A stretch of DNA of 64,000 nt from Rhizobium sp. Root1212 (GCF_001424985.1 NZ_LMDA01000001.1:1-64000), one strand, 5' to 3'; shown: positions 27,959 through 37,674, counted from the first letter of the stretch. Numbers and translations: made by a program. The notes: a model not told the origin generated them from the letters alone.

Positions 27959-30040
27959 TCATTCCGCCGCAGCTTTGAAGTTGTTGCGTGCCAGGGCCGA
28001 ACATTCGGCCATGACAGCGGAGGCGCGTGCTATCGGGTTCGTCAAATAGAAGTCTTTGACCGGAGACGCAAACACCGATTTCGCCATCCCACCTGCTTTT
28101 TCTCCGAGAGCCTCGATTTCGCCGGCCGTGCCCGCGAAAATCGCGTCGACATCGGCGAAATGCGGGTGCTCTGCGTAGAGCCTGGCGCGCAATTGTCCAA
28201 GCGAATCAAACGGCAGGCGCTTGCCAAGCACGTCCGAGAGCGCACGCAGGATCGCCCAGTCTTCGCGGGCGTCGCCCGGCGCGAAGCCGGCACGGTTGCC
28301 CATCTGGACGCGGCCTTCGGTGTTGACCCAGATACCCGACTTTTCGGTATAGGTCGCACCCGGCAGGATGACGTCGGCGCCATGCGCACCGTTGTCGCCA
28401 TGCGAGCCGATGTAAACGGTGAAGCCCGCGGTCTTGGTCGAAAAATCGAGTTCATCAGCACCGAGCAGGAAGAGGACATCGGTGCCGGTCAGCATTTCGG
28501 AAGCCGTCTTGCCCCCCTCGCCCGGCACGAAGCCGAGATCGAGGCCACCGACGCGTGAAGCTGCGGTGTGCAGGACCGCAAAGCCGTTCCAGTCTTCGGA
28601 AACCGCGCCGACTGCCGAAGCGAGCTTGGCAACGGACGCCAGAACGGCAGTGCCGTTTGCGCCGGAGATCGCGCCCTGGCCGACGATGATCAGCGGACGC
28701 TCGGCCTTCTTCAATGCGTCGAGGAACGCGACCTTGCCGGCCAGCAATTCGCCGACCGTGTCGCTGCCGGCGCCAAGATATTCGTAAGGATAACGCAGGT
28801 CGGCCTGTTCGCCGATCACAGCGATCGGCAGACCGCCCATGCGGTAGCGCTTGCGGAGACGGGCGTTGAGCACCGATGCCTCATAGCGCGGGTTGGCGCC
28901 GACGATGAGGATCGCATCCGCACGTTCAATGCCCTGGATCGTCGTGTTGAAGATATAGCTGGCGCGGCCGAGCGACGGATCGAGCGCTGCGCCATCCTGG
29001 CGGCAGTCGATGTTCGCCGAGCCGAGCGAGGAGATCAGCGCCTTCAGCGCGAACATTTCCTCGACGGAGGCCAGATCGCCGGCAATGGCGCCGATGCGGT
29101 CGGCGGTGGTCTTCGAAACCGCATCCTTGATGGCGGTGAAGGCTTCGTTCCAGCTTGCCGGCTTCAGGCGGCCGTCCTTCTTCACGTAGGGGCGGTCGAG
29201 ACGCTGGGTCTTCAGGCCATCCCAGATGAAGCGGGTCTTGTCGGAGATCCACTCTTCGTTGATCTCTTCATTGACGCGCGGCATGACGCGCATCACTTCG
29301 CGGCCGCGGGTATCGACGCGGATCGCCGAGCCGACGGCATCCATCACGTCGATGGATTCGGTCTTGCCGAGTTCCCACGGACGGGCGTTGAAGGCGTAGG
29401 GCTTGGAGGTCAGCGCGCCGACCGGGCAGAGATCGACGACGTTGCCCTGAAGCTCCGAGGTCATCGCTTGCTCGAGATAGGTGGTGATCTCGGCGTCTTC
29501 ACCACGACCGATCAGGCCGAGTTCGGTGATCCCAGCAACTTCCGTGGTGAAGCGGACGCAGCGCGTGCAGTGAATGCAGCGGTTCATCACGGTCATGACC
29601 AGCGGGCCGATATACTTGTCTTCGACGGCGCGCTTGTTTTCGCTGTAGCGGGTCGAGTCGACACCGAAGGCCATGGCCTGGTCCTGCAGATCGCATTCGC
29701 CGCCCTGGTCGCAGATCGGGCAATCCAGCGGGTGGTTGATCAGCAGGAATTCCATGACGCCTTCGCGGGCCTTCTTGACCATCGGGGTGGTCGTGAAGAC
29801 TTCCGGCGTTTCGCCGTTCGGGCCGGGACGCAGGTCGCGCACACCCATGGCGCACGATGCCGCCGGTTTCGGCGGCCCGCCCTTCACCTCGATCAGACAC
29901 ATGCGGCAGTTACCGGCAACCGAAAGCCGCTCGTGAAAACAGAAGCGCGGAACCTCGGCGCCGGCTTCTTCGCACGCCTGAAGCAGCGTGAAATGATCCG
30001 GAACCTCGATCTCTTTTCCGTCGACTTTCAGTTTTGCCAT
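27959..30040 (-). CDS. nuoG: NADH-quinone oxidoreductase subunit G
   Basis: The large iron-sulfur subunit of the peripheral arm, 693 aa. The N-terminal ferredoxin domain holds a 2Fe-2S cluster (CFHERLSVAGNCRMC), then an HPLDCPICDQGGECDLQD segment with cluster ligands and CIHCTRC for a 4Fe-4S cluster, followed by a molybdopterin-oxidoreductase-like domain without cofactor. ATG 30040 (MAKLKVDGKEIEVP) is chosen over a start four codons upstream. A 112-bp gap separates it from the preceding ORF. Confidence 0.97.
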   Translation of the reverse strand: MAKLKVDGKEIEVPDHFTLLQACEEAGAEVPRFCFHERLSVAGNCRMCLIEVKGGPPKPAASCAMGVRDLRPGPNGETPEVFTTTPMVKKAREGVMEFLLINHPLDCPICDQGGECDLQDQAMAFGVDSTRYSENKRAVEDKYIGPLVMTVMNRCIHCTRCVRFTTEVAGITELGLIGRGEDAEITTYLEQAMTSELQGNVVDLCPVGALTSKPYAFNARPWELGKTESIDVMDAVGSAIRVDTRGREVMRVMPRVNEEINEEWISDKTRFIWDGLKTQRLDRPYVKKDGRLKPASWNEAFTAIKDAVSKTTADRIGAIAGDLASVEEMFALKALISSLGSANIDCRQDGAALDPSLGRASYIFNTTIQGIERADAILIVGANPRYEASVLNARLRKRYRMGGLPIAVIGEQADLRYPYEYLGAGSDTVGELLAGKVAFLDALKKAERPLIIVGQGAISGANGTAVLASVAKLASAVGAVSEDWNGFAVLHTAASRVGGLDLGFVPGEGGKTASEMLTGTDVLFLLGADELDFSTKTAGFTVYIGSHGDNGAHGADVILPGATYTEKSGIWVNTEGRVQMGNRAGFAPGDAREDWAILRALSDVLGKRLPFDSLGQLRARLYAEHPHFADVDAIFAGTAGEIEALGEKAGGMAKSVFASPVKDFYLTNPIARASAVMAECSALARNNFKAAAE

Positions 30041-30152
30041 CTTAGCACTCAATCCTGTCCTTCGTCCGCCGCCTTTGGGCCACGTACAGATAATCCAAGG
30101 TCGTCAAAACCTTATGGGCGAGAGCCAATGTAGCCTCACCCGAAAATTCGTC

Positions 30153-30767
30153 TCAGCCCTTCATCAGGGCCTTTGCACTTTCAACCCAACCGTCGCGGGC
30201 AATGCGCCCGCTAAAACCGAGTTCCCGGTCCACCCGCTCGATGTCCTTGTCGGACCAGCGCGCGATGTCCTGGTATCGCCGGATGCCCATGCCGTTCAGC
30301 ACCTGCTCCAGCTTCGGCCCGATGCCGGCGATCTTCTTCAGATCATCGGCAGCAGCCTCTACAATCCTTGCGGCCGGTTTTGCCCTTTTGGGCTTTGCGA
30401 CCTTTTCAACGCTTGCCGGCGCGACCGAAACCGGCGCTTCCGAAGCTTTTTCCGCAGCGTTCGCAGGCGCAGCTTCGGCAACCGGCCCAGCGGCCTCAGC
30501 CTTCTGCGCCGCATCCGCCATGCCCTGCATCGCGCCGAACATCACGCCGGCAAAATGGCTGGTAACCCCGAAACCGATCGCGGTTGCCGCAGCAATCGCC
30601 GCGACCGGGTGCTGCATCAGCGGATGAAGCGGAGCCACTTTCTGCGCGTCCTTCATCCAGTCGCTGAAGCCGAACGGATCGCTCGCCGAACCGGAGGCGG
30701 ACAAAGGGCCTGCACCGGTCTCCACCGGTCCCGTTCCCTGCCCGCTTTCCCGCTTCGGCCCCGCCAT
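30153..30767 (-). CDS. Helix-hairpin-helix protein between nuoF and nuoG
   Basis: A 204-aa protein with an Ala/Pro-rich, low-complexity N-terminal and middle part containing one weak hydrophobic stretch (HPVAAIAAATAIGFGVTSHFAGVMFG). The C-terminal 60 residues form a helix-hairpin-helix domain (LKKIAGIGPKLEQVLNGMGI...RYQDIARW). This domain is clearly related to the extra C-terminal domain of NuoE in this operon (LKLISGVGPKIEGTLHDLGI). ATG 30767 starts 5 bp after the nuoF stop, so it is probably translated with the operon. Its presence within nuo suggests an accessory or assembly factor of Complex I, but no function is proven. Confidence 0.85.
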   Translation of the reverse strand: MAGPKRESGQGTGPVETGAGPLSASGSASDPFGFSDWMKDAQKVAPLHPLMQHPVAAIAAATAIGFGVTSHFAGVMFGAMQGMADAAQKAEAAGPVAEAAPANAAEKASEAPVSVAPASVEKVAKPKRAKPAARIVEAAADDLKKIAGIGPKLEQVLNGMGIRRYQDIARWSDKDIERVDRELGFSGRIARDGWVESAKALMKG

Positions 30768-30772
30768 GTTGC

Positions 30773-32077
30773 TTACTCCGCCGCCTCCAGAACCGCACCA
30801 TGCGAGGTCGCATTGCGCGTATAGTCGTCGATGCGCTTTTCCATTTCCGGGCGGAAGTTGCGGATTAGGCCCTGCACCGGCCATGCGGCCGCGTCGCCGA
30901 GGGCGCAGATCGTGTGGCCTTCCACCTGCTTGGAAACGTCGAACAGCATGTCGATCTCGCGCTTCTGGGCGCGGCCCTGAACCATGCGTTCCAGAACGCG
31001 CATCATCCAGCCCGTGCCTTCGCGGCAGGGCGTGCACTGACCGCAGCTCTCATGCTTGAAGAAGGCTGCGATACGCCAGATCGCCTTGATGATGTCGGTG
31101 GACTTGTCCATGACGATCATGCCGCCGGTGCCGAACGAAGATTTGACTTCGCGCATGCCGTCGAAATCCATGATGGCATCCATCATGTCCTCGCCGCGAA
31201 CCACCGGACAGGACGCGCCACCCGGAATGACGGCGAGCAAATTGTCCCAGCCGCCGCGGATACCGCCGCAATGATGCTCGATGAGTTCGCGGAAGGTCAG
31301 GCCCAGCTGGTCTTCGAAGGTGCAGGGCTTGTTGACATGGCCGGAGACCATGAACAGCTTCGTGCCGACATTGTTCGGACGGCCGATGGACGAGAACCAG
31401 GAAGCGCCACGGCGCAGGATCGTCGGGGCAACGGCGATCGACTCGACGTTGTTGACGGTCGTCGGGCAGCCATAGAGACCCATATTGGCCGGGAACGGCG
31501 GCTTCAGGCGCGGCTGGCCCTTCTTGCCTTCCAGGCTTTCGAGCAGCGCGGTTTCCTCGCCGCAGATGTAGGCGCCAGCGCCGTGATGCAGGAACACGTC
31601 CATGTCCCAGCCGTGCTTGTTGTTCTTGCCGAGCAGGCCGGCGTCATAGCATTCGTCGATCGCGGCCTGAAGTGCTTCGCGCTCGCGCATATATTCGCCG
31701 CGCAGATAGATGTAGGCGGTGTGCGCGCCCATGGCGAAGCTGGCGATCAGGCAGCCTTCGATCAGCGTATGCGGATCGTGGCGCATGATTTCGCGGTCCT
31801 TGCAGGTGCCCGGCTCCGATTCGTCGGCATTGACGACGAGGTAATGCGGACGTCCGTCGCTTTCCTTCGGCATGAAGGACCACTTCAAGCCGGTCGGGAA
31901 GCCTGCGCCGCCACGGCCGCGAAGGCCGGAAGCCTTCATCTCGTTGACGATCCAGTCACGACCCTTTTCGAGGATCTGCTTGGTGCCGTCCCAATGGCCA
32001 CGGCTCATGGCGCCCTTCAGCGACTGGTCGTGAAGGCCGTAGAGGTTGGTAAAAATGCGATCTTTATCGGCGAGCAT
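30773..32077 (-). CDS. nuoF: NADH-quinone oxidoreductase subunit F
   Basis: The NADH- and FMN-binding subunit of Complex I, 434 aa. The glycine-rich site [13 protein letters not shown] (about residues 53-65) binds the nucleotide and flavin, and [12 protein letters not shown] plus a later Cys ([10 protein letters not shown]) bind the N3 4Fe-4S cluster. It starts 12 bp after nuoE. Length and motifs are standard. Confidence 0.97.
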   Translation of the reverse strand: MLADKDRIFTNLYGLHDQSLKGAMSRGHWDGTKQILEKGRDWIVNEMKASGLRGRGGAGFPTGLKWSFMPKESDGRPHYLVVNADESEPGTCKDREIMRHDPHTLIEGCLIASFAMGAHTAYIYLRGEYMREREALQAAIDECYDAGLLGKNNKHGWDMDVFLHHGAGAYICGEETALLESLEGKKGQPRLKPPFPANMGLYGCPTTVNNVESIAVAPTILRRGASWFSSIGRPNNVGTKLFMVSGHVNKPCTFEDQLGLTFRELIEHHCGGIRGGWDNLLAVIPGGASCPVVRGEDMMDAIMDFDGMREVKSSFGTGGMIVMDKSTDIIKAIWRIAAFFKHESCGQCTPCREGTGWMMRVLERMVQGRAQKREIDMLFDVSKQVEGHTICALGDAAAWPVQGLIRNFRPEMEKRIDDYTRNATSHGAVLEAAE

Positions 32078-32089
32078 GTCTAAACCTCT

Positions 32090-33226
32090 TTACCGCGGCT
32101 TCTTGCCGAAAACTCTGATGTATTCGGCTTCGCCGCCCTTGGCCAGAGCCTCGGCCTGTTTGACCCAGTCATCACGTTCGATGCGCCCCTTGAAATTCAG
32201 GTAGCCATCGACCCATTCGCGCTCAGCCTTCTGCCAGCCCGCGACCTGCGCGAAGGTGAAGATGCCGAGGTCGTGCAGCGTGCCTTCGATCTTCGGACCG
32301 ACACCTGAGATCAGCTTCAGGTCATCGACAGTGGCCGGGCGCTCGATGCCGGCCGGACGATTCTTGTCGTCCAGCGAAGGCTTCGTGACCGCCTTCTCGG
32401 CGGGCGTCGCGGCGACAATGCCGGTATCCTTGTTGTCACCTTCCACCTTGGCGTTGGCTGCCGAGGCGGCCTTGGCAGTTGCCGGCGTCTTGACGGCGGG
32501 ATTGGTTTCTTCGGCAGCCGTCTTCGCGCGCCCGGCATTAGACGGCGGAACCGGGGCAGCGTCCGCCGGAGCCTCGGCAGGTGCCGGTTCCGTCACCTGG
32601 TTGCGCTGCGGCAGCGGTGTCTCGGTCAGCGTCACGGCCGCACCGACCGGCGCGGAGAACACGCGATCGATCTGCGGACCGGGCTTCACGTCCGAACCCT
32701 TGCCTGCATCGAAGCGGTCGATGATGTATTCGAGCTGCGGAACCGTCAGGTCCTCATAGGCATCCTTGAAGATCATAACCATCGGCGCATTGACGCAGGC
32801 GCCCTGACACTCGACCTCTTCCCAGGAAAGCGTGCCGCTCTCGTTCGGGGTCAGCGGCTCGGGATGAATGCGCTTCTTGCAGAGCTTGATCAGGTCTTCG
32901 GAGCCGCGCAGCATGCAGGGCGTCGTGCCGCACACCTGGATGTGGGCGCGCGTTCCGATCGGCTTCAGCTGGAACTGGGTGTAGAAGGTCGCGACTTCGA
33001 GGACGCGGATATAGGCCATATCGAGCATATCGGCGATCGCCTCGATCGCGGCCTTGGTTACCCAGCCGTCCTGTTCCTGCGCCCGCATGAGCAGCGGGAT
33101 CACGGCGGACTGCTGACGGCCTTCCGGATATTTCTTGATCGTGGCTTGAGCCCACGCCACGTTTTCACCCGTGAAGGCAAAGCTCTGCGGCTGGACGCTA
33201 TCCTCGGCTAGTCGACGAACGGACAT
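32090..33226 (-). CDS. nuoE: NADH-quinone oxidoreductase subunit E with C-terminal extension
   Basis: The 2Fe-2S subunit of the NADH module. The N-terminal 180 residues are canonical, with ligands CGTTPC and CQGAC. The protein is 378 aa, about twice the usual 160-180. The extension has a Pro/Ala/Thr-rich linker (about residues 185-300) and then a helix-hairpin-helix domain (LKLISGVGPKIEGTLHDLGIF, about 306-326) ending FGKKPR. The same domain occurs on the separate protein between nuoF and nuoG. Long NuoE forms are known in Rhizobiales; the role of the extension is not established. Confidence 0.95.
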   Translation of the reverse strand: MSVRRLAEDSVQPQSFAFTGENVAWAQATIKKYPEGRQQSAVIPLLMRAQEQDGWVTKAAIEAIADMLDMAYIRVLEVATFYTQFQLKPIGTRAHIQVCGTTPCMLRGSEDLIKLCKKRIHPEPLTPNESGTLSWEEVECQGACVNAPMVMIFKDAYEDLTVPQLEYIIDRFDAGKGSDVKPGPQIDRVFSAPVGAAVTLTETPLPQRNQVTEPAPAEAPADAAPVPPSNAGRAKTAAEETNPAVKTPATAKAASAANAKVEGDNKDTGIVAATPAEKAVTKPSLDDKNRPAGIERPATVDDLKLISGVGPKIEGTLHDLGIFTFAQVAGWQKAEREWVDGYLNFKGRIERDDWVKQAEALAKGGEAEYIRVFGKKPR

Positions 33227-33240
33227 ATTCCCGAACCCTA

Positions 33241-33495
33241 TCAGTTAATCGAGCCACACCGCGACTTCGTCAGGGAGACGAACTCGCAGGCAAAGGCCGA
33301 TTTTTCTTTCTGCAAAAATACGATGTAACGCTGGCCGTTCTGCACGGCCGCCTTGATCTCGTAACCCTTGGCAAGCAGGCCGCCCATGCCGCTGCCGGAT
33401 GTCGTGCTCATGGTTTCAGTCGCCTCGCCCGTATCCTGGGCGAAAGCGGCACCTGCCATCAGCAATCCGAGCAGCGAAAGGGCGGCGAAACGCAT
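33241..33495 (-). CDS. Small exported protein within the nuo operon (84 aa)
   Basis: ATG 33495 overlaps the nuoD stop by one base (TGATG), so it is translationally coupled. It starts with a signal peptide ([19 protein letters not shown], cleavage before QDTG). The mature 65 residues are Ser/Thr/Gly-rich, then YEIKAAVQNGQRYIVFLQKEKSAFACEFVSLTKSRCGSIN. The two cysteines could form a disulfide in the periplasm. I recognise no domain. It lies 14 bp before nuoE. Confidence 0.8.
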   Translation of the reverse strand: MRFAALSLLGLLMAGAAFAQDTGEATETMSTTSGSGMGGLLAKGYEIKAAVQNGQRYIVFLQKEKSAFACEFVSLTKSRCGSIN

Positions 33496-34685
33496 CAGCG
33501 ATCCACCTCGCCGAACACGATATCGAGCGACCCGAGGATCGCCGAAACGTCGGCCAGCTGGTGACCCCGACAGATGTAATCCATCGCCTGAAGATGCGCA
33601 TAGCCCGGAGCACGGATCTTGCAGCGGTACGGCTTGTTGGTGCCATCCGAGACGAGATAGACGCCGAACTCGCCCTTCGGTGCTTCGACCGCAGCGTAAG
33701 CTTCGCCGGCCGGCACGTGGTAGCCTTCGGTGTAGAGCTTGAAGTGGTGGATGAGCGCTTCCATCGAGCGCTTCATCTCGCCGCGCTTGGGCGGAACCAC
33801 CTTGCCGTCGAGCGACGAGACCGGACCGACCTTGGCATTGCCAAGCAGCCGATCGACGCACTGGCGCATGATCTTGGCGGATTCGCGCATCTCGATCATG
33901 CGGATCAGGTAACGATCATAGCAGTCGCCGTTCTTGCCGATCGGAATGTCGAAATCCATCTCGGAATAGCATTCGTAGGGCTGCGACTTGCGCAGGTCCC
34001 AGGCAGCACCCGAACCACGCACCATGACGCCGGAGAAGCCCCAGGCCCAGGCATCGTCAAGGCTGACGACGCCGATATCGACGTTGCGCTGCTTGAAGAT
34101 GCGGTTGCCGGTCAAAAGCGCGTCGATATCGTCGACGGTCTTCAGGAACGGGTCGATCCACTTGCCGATATCCTCGACGAGCTGATGCGGCAGGTCCTGG
34201 TGAACGCCACCCGGACGGAAATAGGCGGCGTGCATGCGCGCACCGCAGGCGCGCTCATAAAACACCATCAGCTTTTCGCGCTCTTCGAAGCCCCAAAGCG
34301 GCGGCGTCAGCGCGCCGACGTCCATGGCCTGCGTGGTGACGTTGAGCAGGTGCGAAAGAATACGGCCGATTTCCGAATAGAGCACGCGGATTAGCTGCCC
34401 GCGGATCGGAACCTCGGTGCCGGTCAGCCGTTCGACGGCCAGCGCAAAGGCATGCTCCTGGTTCATCGGCGCCACGTAGTCGAGGCGGTCGAAATAGGGC
34501 ACGGCCTGCAGATAGGTCTTGGTCTCGATCAGCTTCTCGGTGCCGCGATGCAGCAGGCCGATATGCGGATCGACACGCTCGACAAGCTCGCCATCCAGTT
34601 CGAGCACGAGACGCAGAACGCCGTGTGCGGCCGGATGCTGAGGTCCGAAATTGATGTTGAAATTACGGACGTTATGTTCGTTCAT
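33495..34685 (-). CDS. nuoD: NADH-quinone oxidoreductase subunit D
   Basis: The 49-kDa-type subunit that forms the quinone site with NuoB, 396 aa. Conserved features are [14 protein letters not shown] (with the quinone-site His), [12 protein letters not shown], and the C-terminal DPVxxx-like ending [18 protein letters not shown] 34685 ([14 protein letters not shown]) is chosen over an upstream frame extension to 34733. It lies 57 bp after nuoC and overlaps the small exported ORF by one base. Confidence 0.97.
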   Translation of the reverse strand: MNEHNVRNFNINFGPQHPAAHGVLRLVLELDGELVERVDPHIGLLHRGTEKLIETKTYLQAVPYFDRLDYVAPMNQEHAFALAVERLTGTEVPIRGQLIRVLYSEIGRILSHLLNVTTQAMDVGALTPPLWGFEEREKLMVFYERACGARMHAAYFRPGGVHQDLPHQLVEDIGKWIDPFLKTVDDIDALLTGNRIFKQRNVDIGVVSLDDAWAWGFSGVMVRGSGAAWDLRKSQPYECYSEMDFDIPIGKNGDCYDRYLIRMIEMRESAKIMRQCVDRLLGNAKVGPVSSLDGKVVPPKRGEMKRSMEALIHHFKLYTEGYHVPAGEAYAAVEAPKGEFGVYLVSDGTNKPYRCKIRAPGYAHLQAMDYICRGHQLADVSAILGSLDIVFGEVDR

Positions 34686-34742
34686 TGCCGCTTGCTCCAA
34701 GCCGGACAGGCTCGCATCCATGCGAGCCCCCAACCTTTATCG

Positions 34743-35348
34743 TCACTTCGCGTTTGCCTTCTCATCGCCCGGCAGCACGTAGTCCGTACCTTCCCAGGGC
34801 GACATGAAATCGAATTTGCGGAATTCCTGCTTCAGTTCGACAGGCTCATAGATGACGCGCTTGGCTTCATCGTCGTAGCGCACCTCGACGAAACCGGTCG
34901 TCGGGAAGTCCTTGCGCAGCGGATAGCCCTCGAAACCGTAGTCGGTCAGAATGCGGCGCAGGTCCGGGTGGCCGGTAAACAGGATGCCGTACATGTCATA
35001 GGCTTCGCGCTCGAACCAGTCGGCGCCCGGATAGACCGGGCACGCGGACGGAACCGCCTTGTCCTCGTTGGTCGACAGCTTGACGCGGATGCGCAGGTTC
35101 TGCTTCGGCGACAGCAGGTGATAGACCACGTCGAAACGATCGACACGCTGCGGCCAGTCGACGCCGCAAATATCGATGAAGCTGACGAAACCGCAGCGGG
35201 CATCGTCACGCAGGAAGGTCAAAAGCTCGATCACGCTTTCGGCGGTCGTGGTCAGCGTCAACTCGCCGAAGGCGACGGCAGCTTCACTCACCAAAGCGCC
35301 GCGCATCTCGCGGATGTAGCCGGAAAGCTCGTTCAGGGCTTCGCTCAT
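34743..35348 (-). CDS. nuoC: NADH-quinone oxidoreductase subunit C
   Basis: The 30-kDa subunit of the peripheral arm, 201 aa, separate from NuoD (not fused as in E. coli). The signature [36 protein letters not shown] is clear around residues 120-155. It starts 18 bp after nuoB. Confidence 0.97.
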   Translation of the reverse strand: MSEALNELSGYIREMRGALVSEAAVAFGELTLTTTAESVIELLTFLRDDARCGFVSFIDICGVDWPQRVDRFDVVYHLLSPKQNLRIRVKLSTNEDKAVPSACPVYPGADWFEREAYDMYGILFTGHPDLRRILTDYGFEGYPLRKDFPTTGFVEVRYDDEAKRVIYEPVELKQEFRKFDFMSPWEGTDYVLPGDEKANAK

Positions 35349-35366
35349 CGTTCTGATCCCCTGCCC

Positions 35367-35942
35367 TTAGCGTTCGATCGTGCCGGTACGGCGAATCTTC
35401 TTCTGCAGCAGCAGCACCCCGTAAAGGAGAGCCTCTGCCGTGGGAGGACAGCCCGGCACATAGATATCGACCGGCACGACGCGGTCGCAGCCGCGCACCA
35501 CCGAATAGGAATAATGATAGTAGCCGCCGCCATTGGCGCAGGAGCCCATCGAGATGACGTAACGCGGCTCGGGCATCTGGTCATAGACCTTGCGCAGGGC
35601 CGGCGCCATCTTGTTGGTCAGCGTGCCGGCGACGATCATCACGTCGGACTGGCGTGGGCTGGCGCGCGGCGCAAAGCCGAAGCGTTCGACGTCATAACGC
35701 GGCATCGAAAGCTGCATCATCTCGACGGCGCAGCAGGCGAGACCGAAGGTCATCCACATCAGCGAGCCGGTACGGGCCCAGTTGATCAGCTCGTCCGTCG
35801 AGGTGACCAGAAAACCCTTATCGGCGAGCTCGTTGTTGATCTCGCCGTAGAACTTGTCGTTGCTGCCGATCGGCTTGCCGGTCGAGGGATCGATGATCCC
35901 CTTCGGCGCCTGGGCAACGAGAGGCGTGGTTGCTACTCCCAT
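35367..35942 (-). CDS. nuoB: NADH-quinone oxidoreductase subunit B
   Basis: Carries the terminal iron-sulfur cluster N2 that reduces quinone; 191 aa. Ligands are visible in [11 protein letters not shown] (tandem Cys), [11 protein letters not shown] and [18 protein letters not shown] 35942 ([15 protein letters not shown]) gives a 10-nt overlap with nuoA; the open frame extends 7 codons upstream. Confidence 0.97.
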   Translation of the reverse strand: MGVATTPLVAQAPKGIIDPSTGKPIGSNDKFYGEINNELADKGFLVTSTDELINWARTGSLMWMTFGLACCAVEMMQLSMPRYDVERFGFAPRASPRQSDVMIVAGTLTNKMAPALRKVYDQMPEPRYVISMGSCANGGGYYHYSYSVVRGCDRVVPVDIYVPGCPPTAEALLYGVLLLQKKIRRTGTIER

Positions 35943-36298
35943 TCGAGCGCTCCCTTCTTCCATTCATAGATAAAGCCGATGGTCAGCACACCGAGGAAGA
36001 CCATCATCGACCAGAAGCCGAACCAGCCCATTTCCTTGAAGGAAACCGCCCAGGGGAAAAGGAAGGCGACTTCGAGGTCGAAGATGATGAACAGGATCGA
36101 CACCAGATAGAAGCGGATGTCGAACTTCATGCGCGCATCGTCGAAGGAGTTGAAGCCGCACTCATAAGCCGAGAGCTTCTCGGAGTCGGGCGCCTTGTAG
36201 GCGACGGCGAAAGGCGCGATCAACAGCGCAAGGCCGATAACCAGCGATATGCCGATGAAGATCGCGATCGGAATATAAGAGCCGAGAAGGTCTGTCAT
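35933..36298 (-). CDS. nuoA: NADH-quinone oxidoreductase subunit A
   Basis: A three-helix membrane subunit at the junction of the two arms, 121 aa. The conserved loop [40 protein letters not shown] is present. ATG 36298 ([16 protein letters not shown]) is the family start; the frame is open 38 codons upstream but without family similarity. First gene of the nuo operon. Confidence 0.97.
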   Translation of the reverse strand: MTDLLGSYIPIAIFIGISLVIGLALLIAPFAVAYKAPDSEKLSAYECGFNSFDDARMKFDIRFYLVSILFIIFDLEVAFLFPWAVSFKEMGWFGFWSMMVFLGVLTIGFIYEWKKGALEWE

Positions 36299-36778
36299 TG
36301 TATCCGTCCCTGCTTGCGGCGGGCGCTGGAGAAGCGCGGTAGCCATAAAGCCGCAAGCCGAAAAATATGTTGCAACGCAGGTGTGGTTAGCGCAGCCGGG
36401 GCTGCGGTGCAAGCCTTGAGAACGGTTTTCACCCCCTCAAGCAGAGGGAATGAAACCCAGGCGAAACCTAGCATCCCCACAGAGGCGGCGCAAACCCCCA
36501 AAAACCGGCGAAAGCCCGCATCTGCGCGATGTTTGCATCTTAAATTCGGAGTTTTCTACTCAAGAAGACTTTACCGGCACGCGATGGTTTCGGCCCGGCC
36601 GTTAGGCCGCGATCCGAGCATCCAGGTTCGCGGAAAAGCCGGGCCTCAAGCCCCACGAAACGAGCAGGTTTCGCCAGAGCGCACTGCAAATCACCTCGTT
36701 CCACGTGGGTACTAGCAATTCTAGCGATCGACGGATTGCAACTTTTGCGCTACCACAACCATGGAAGGAGAAATCCCC
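36299..36778. promoter_or_regulatory. Divergent control region of nuo and a small ORF
   Basis: This 480-bp gap holds the promoter(s) for the nuo block (minus) and for the small ORF to the right (plus). On the minus strand TTGCAC-16-CTAACC near 36380-36407 is a possible but weak nuo promoter. On the plus strand there is a perfect palindrome CCACGTGG at 36701-36708 and CTAG repeats at 36712 and 36721 shortly before the ORF. I see no gene in it. Confidence 0.45.
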
Positions 36779-37006
36779 ATGATGCCCATCACGATTCGTA
36801 TCCAGGCCCGTGAAACGGGTGGCGCACTCGGCAAACCCGCGCTCCTGACGATGATCGGGCTACGAGAAACCCTGCTCGAGGCACTCGACTACGACGAGGC
36901 CCGCGTGAACTTCGTCTGCCGCAGGGTGGAGGAAACGGGTATGTACGAACTTTGCGACCAGGCGACCGAAGCAGTCTATGTGATCGAGAAAATCCTGCAC
37001 TCCTGA
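36779..37006 (+). CDS. Small hypothetical protein (75 aa)
   Basis: A strong ribosome-binding site GGAAGGAG at 36763-36770 points to ATG 36779 rather than the earlier ATG at 36761. The protein starts MMPITIRIQARETGG and reads as a mixed alpha/beta small domain with two Cys. No signal peptide or membrane segment. I do not recognise the family. It stands alone, divergent from nuoA. Confidence 0.6.
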   Translation: MMPITIRIQARETGGALGKPALLTMIGLRETLLEALDYDEARVNFVCRRVEETGMYELCDQATEAVYVIEKILHS

Positions 37007-37283
37007 ACGCCAGCCGTAAAACATGATTTCTTCGACGCAACGCAGCGAAGCAGCGATCCTTGGGAATCGCTTCCGAGACGACTGCACAGCACTGCCCGGC
37101 ATGCTCCAGAATCAACGGGGCACATGAAAAAGCTGCCATTGGAAGCGGGCATGGCAACAATCGAATCGACAGCTGTATTTTCGATGCCCCGCCGAAGCGC
37201 GCAAGAGCGGCAACCGTGCGCTCCGCGTGAAGCCAAGCATAATCAACATTCAACAGGGAGGACTTAATCCATTTCTAAAAAAA

Positions 37284-37360
37284 TGGCGCGAGTGACGGGG
37301 CTCGAACCCGCGACCTCCGGCGTGACAGGCCGGCACTCTAACCGACTGAGCTACACCCGC
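37284..37360 (-). tRNA. tRNA-Asp(GTC), downstream copy
   Basis: The reverse strand gives a 77-nt tRNA with encoded CCA. The acceptor starts GCGGGTG, the anticodon loop is CTGTCAC (GTC) and the T-loop is TTCGAGC. It is identical over its full length to the copy at 37400-37476 and lies 39 bp downstream of it. Confidence 0.97.
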
Positions 37361-37399
37361 GCATATCGAATACGAACTCCGAAATGTGATCCCTGAAAG

Positions 37400-37476
37400 T
37401 GGCGCGAGTGACGGGGCTCGAACCCGCGACCTCCGGCGTGACAGGCCGGCACTCTAACCGACTGAGCTACACCCGC
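37400..37476 (-). tRNA. tRNA-Asp(GTC), upstream copy
   Basis: Identical 77-nt tRNA-Asp with encoded CCA and anticodon GTC. It is nearest the promoter at 37545-37573 and probably heads a two-tRNA transcript. Perfect identity suggests recent duplication or gene conversion. Confidence 0.97.
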
Positions 37477-37544
37477 ACTTCACTTCAGGCATTCCGGATG
37501 CTTTCGCATCCTTGTCGAAGCGGCTTGCCGTTTCGATGAGCGGC

Positions 37545-37573
37545 TAACTACGGGGTTCGTCTTTTAGTGTCAA
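37545..37573 (-). promoter_or_regulatory. Sigma-70-type promoter of the tRNA-Asp pair
   Basis: On the minus strand a perfect TTGACA (37568-37573) is separated by 17 nt from TAGTTA (37545-37550). The predicted start is about 60 bp upstream of the first tRNA-Asp. A short hairpin GGATGC/GCATCC (37496-37511) lies in the leader. Confidence 0.7.
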
Positions 37574-37610
37574 GCAGGTTTGGAGACAAAACCATGACAG
37601 CCGGCAAATT

Positions 37611-37674
37611 GTTTCCACAGGCTTGAAGACAGAGTGTCCCCACAACCCTTTGCCTGTGGAAACTTAATGGGGAC
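37611..37674. repeat. 12-bp inverted repeat with interlocking second repeat
   Basis: GTTTCCACAGGC (37611-37622) is perfectly repeated in inverse at 37652-37663 with a 29-bp spacer. A second pair GTCCCC (37636-37641) and GGGGAC (37669-37674) interlocks with it: one arm is inside the first loop, the other outside. If transcribed this would allow a pseudoknot; as DNA, the TTTCCACA/TGTGGAAA cores are DnaA-box-like. It lies in the 457-bp gap between tRNA-Asp and tRNA-Val, which otherwise holds only promoters. Confidence 0.6.
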
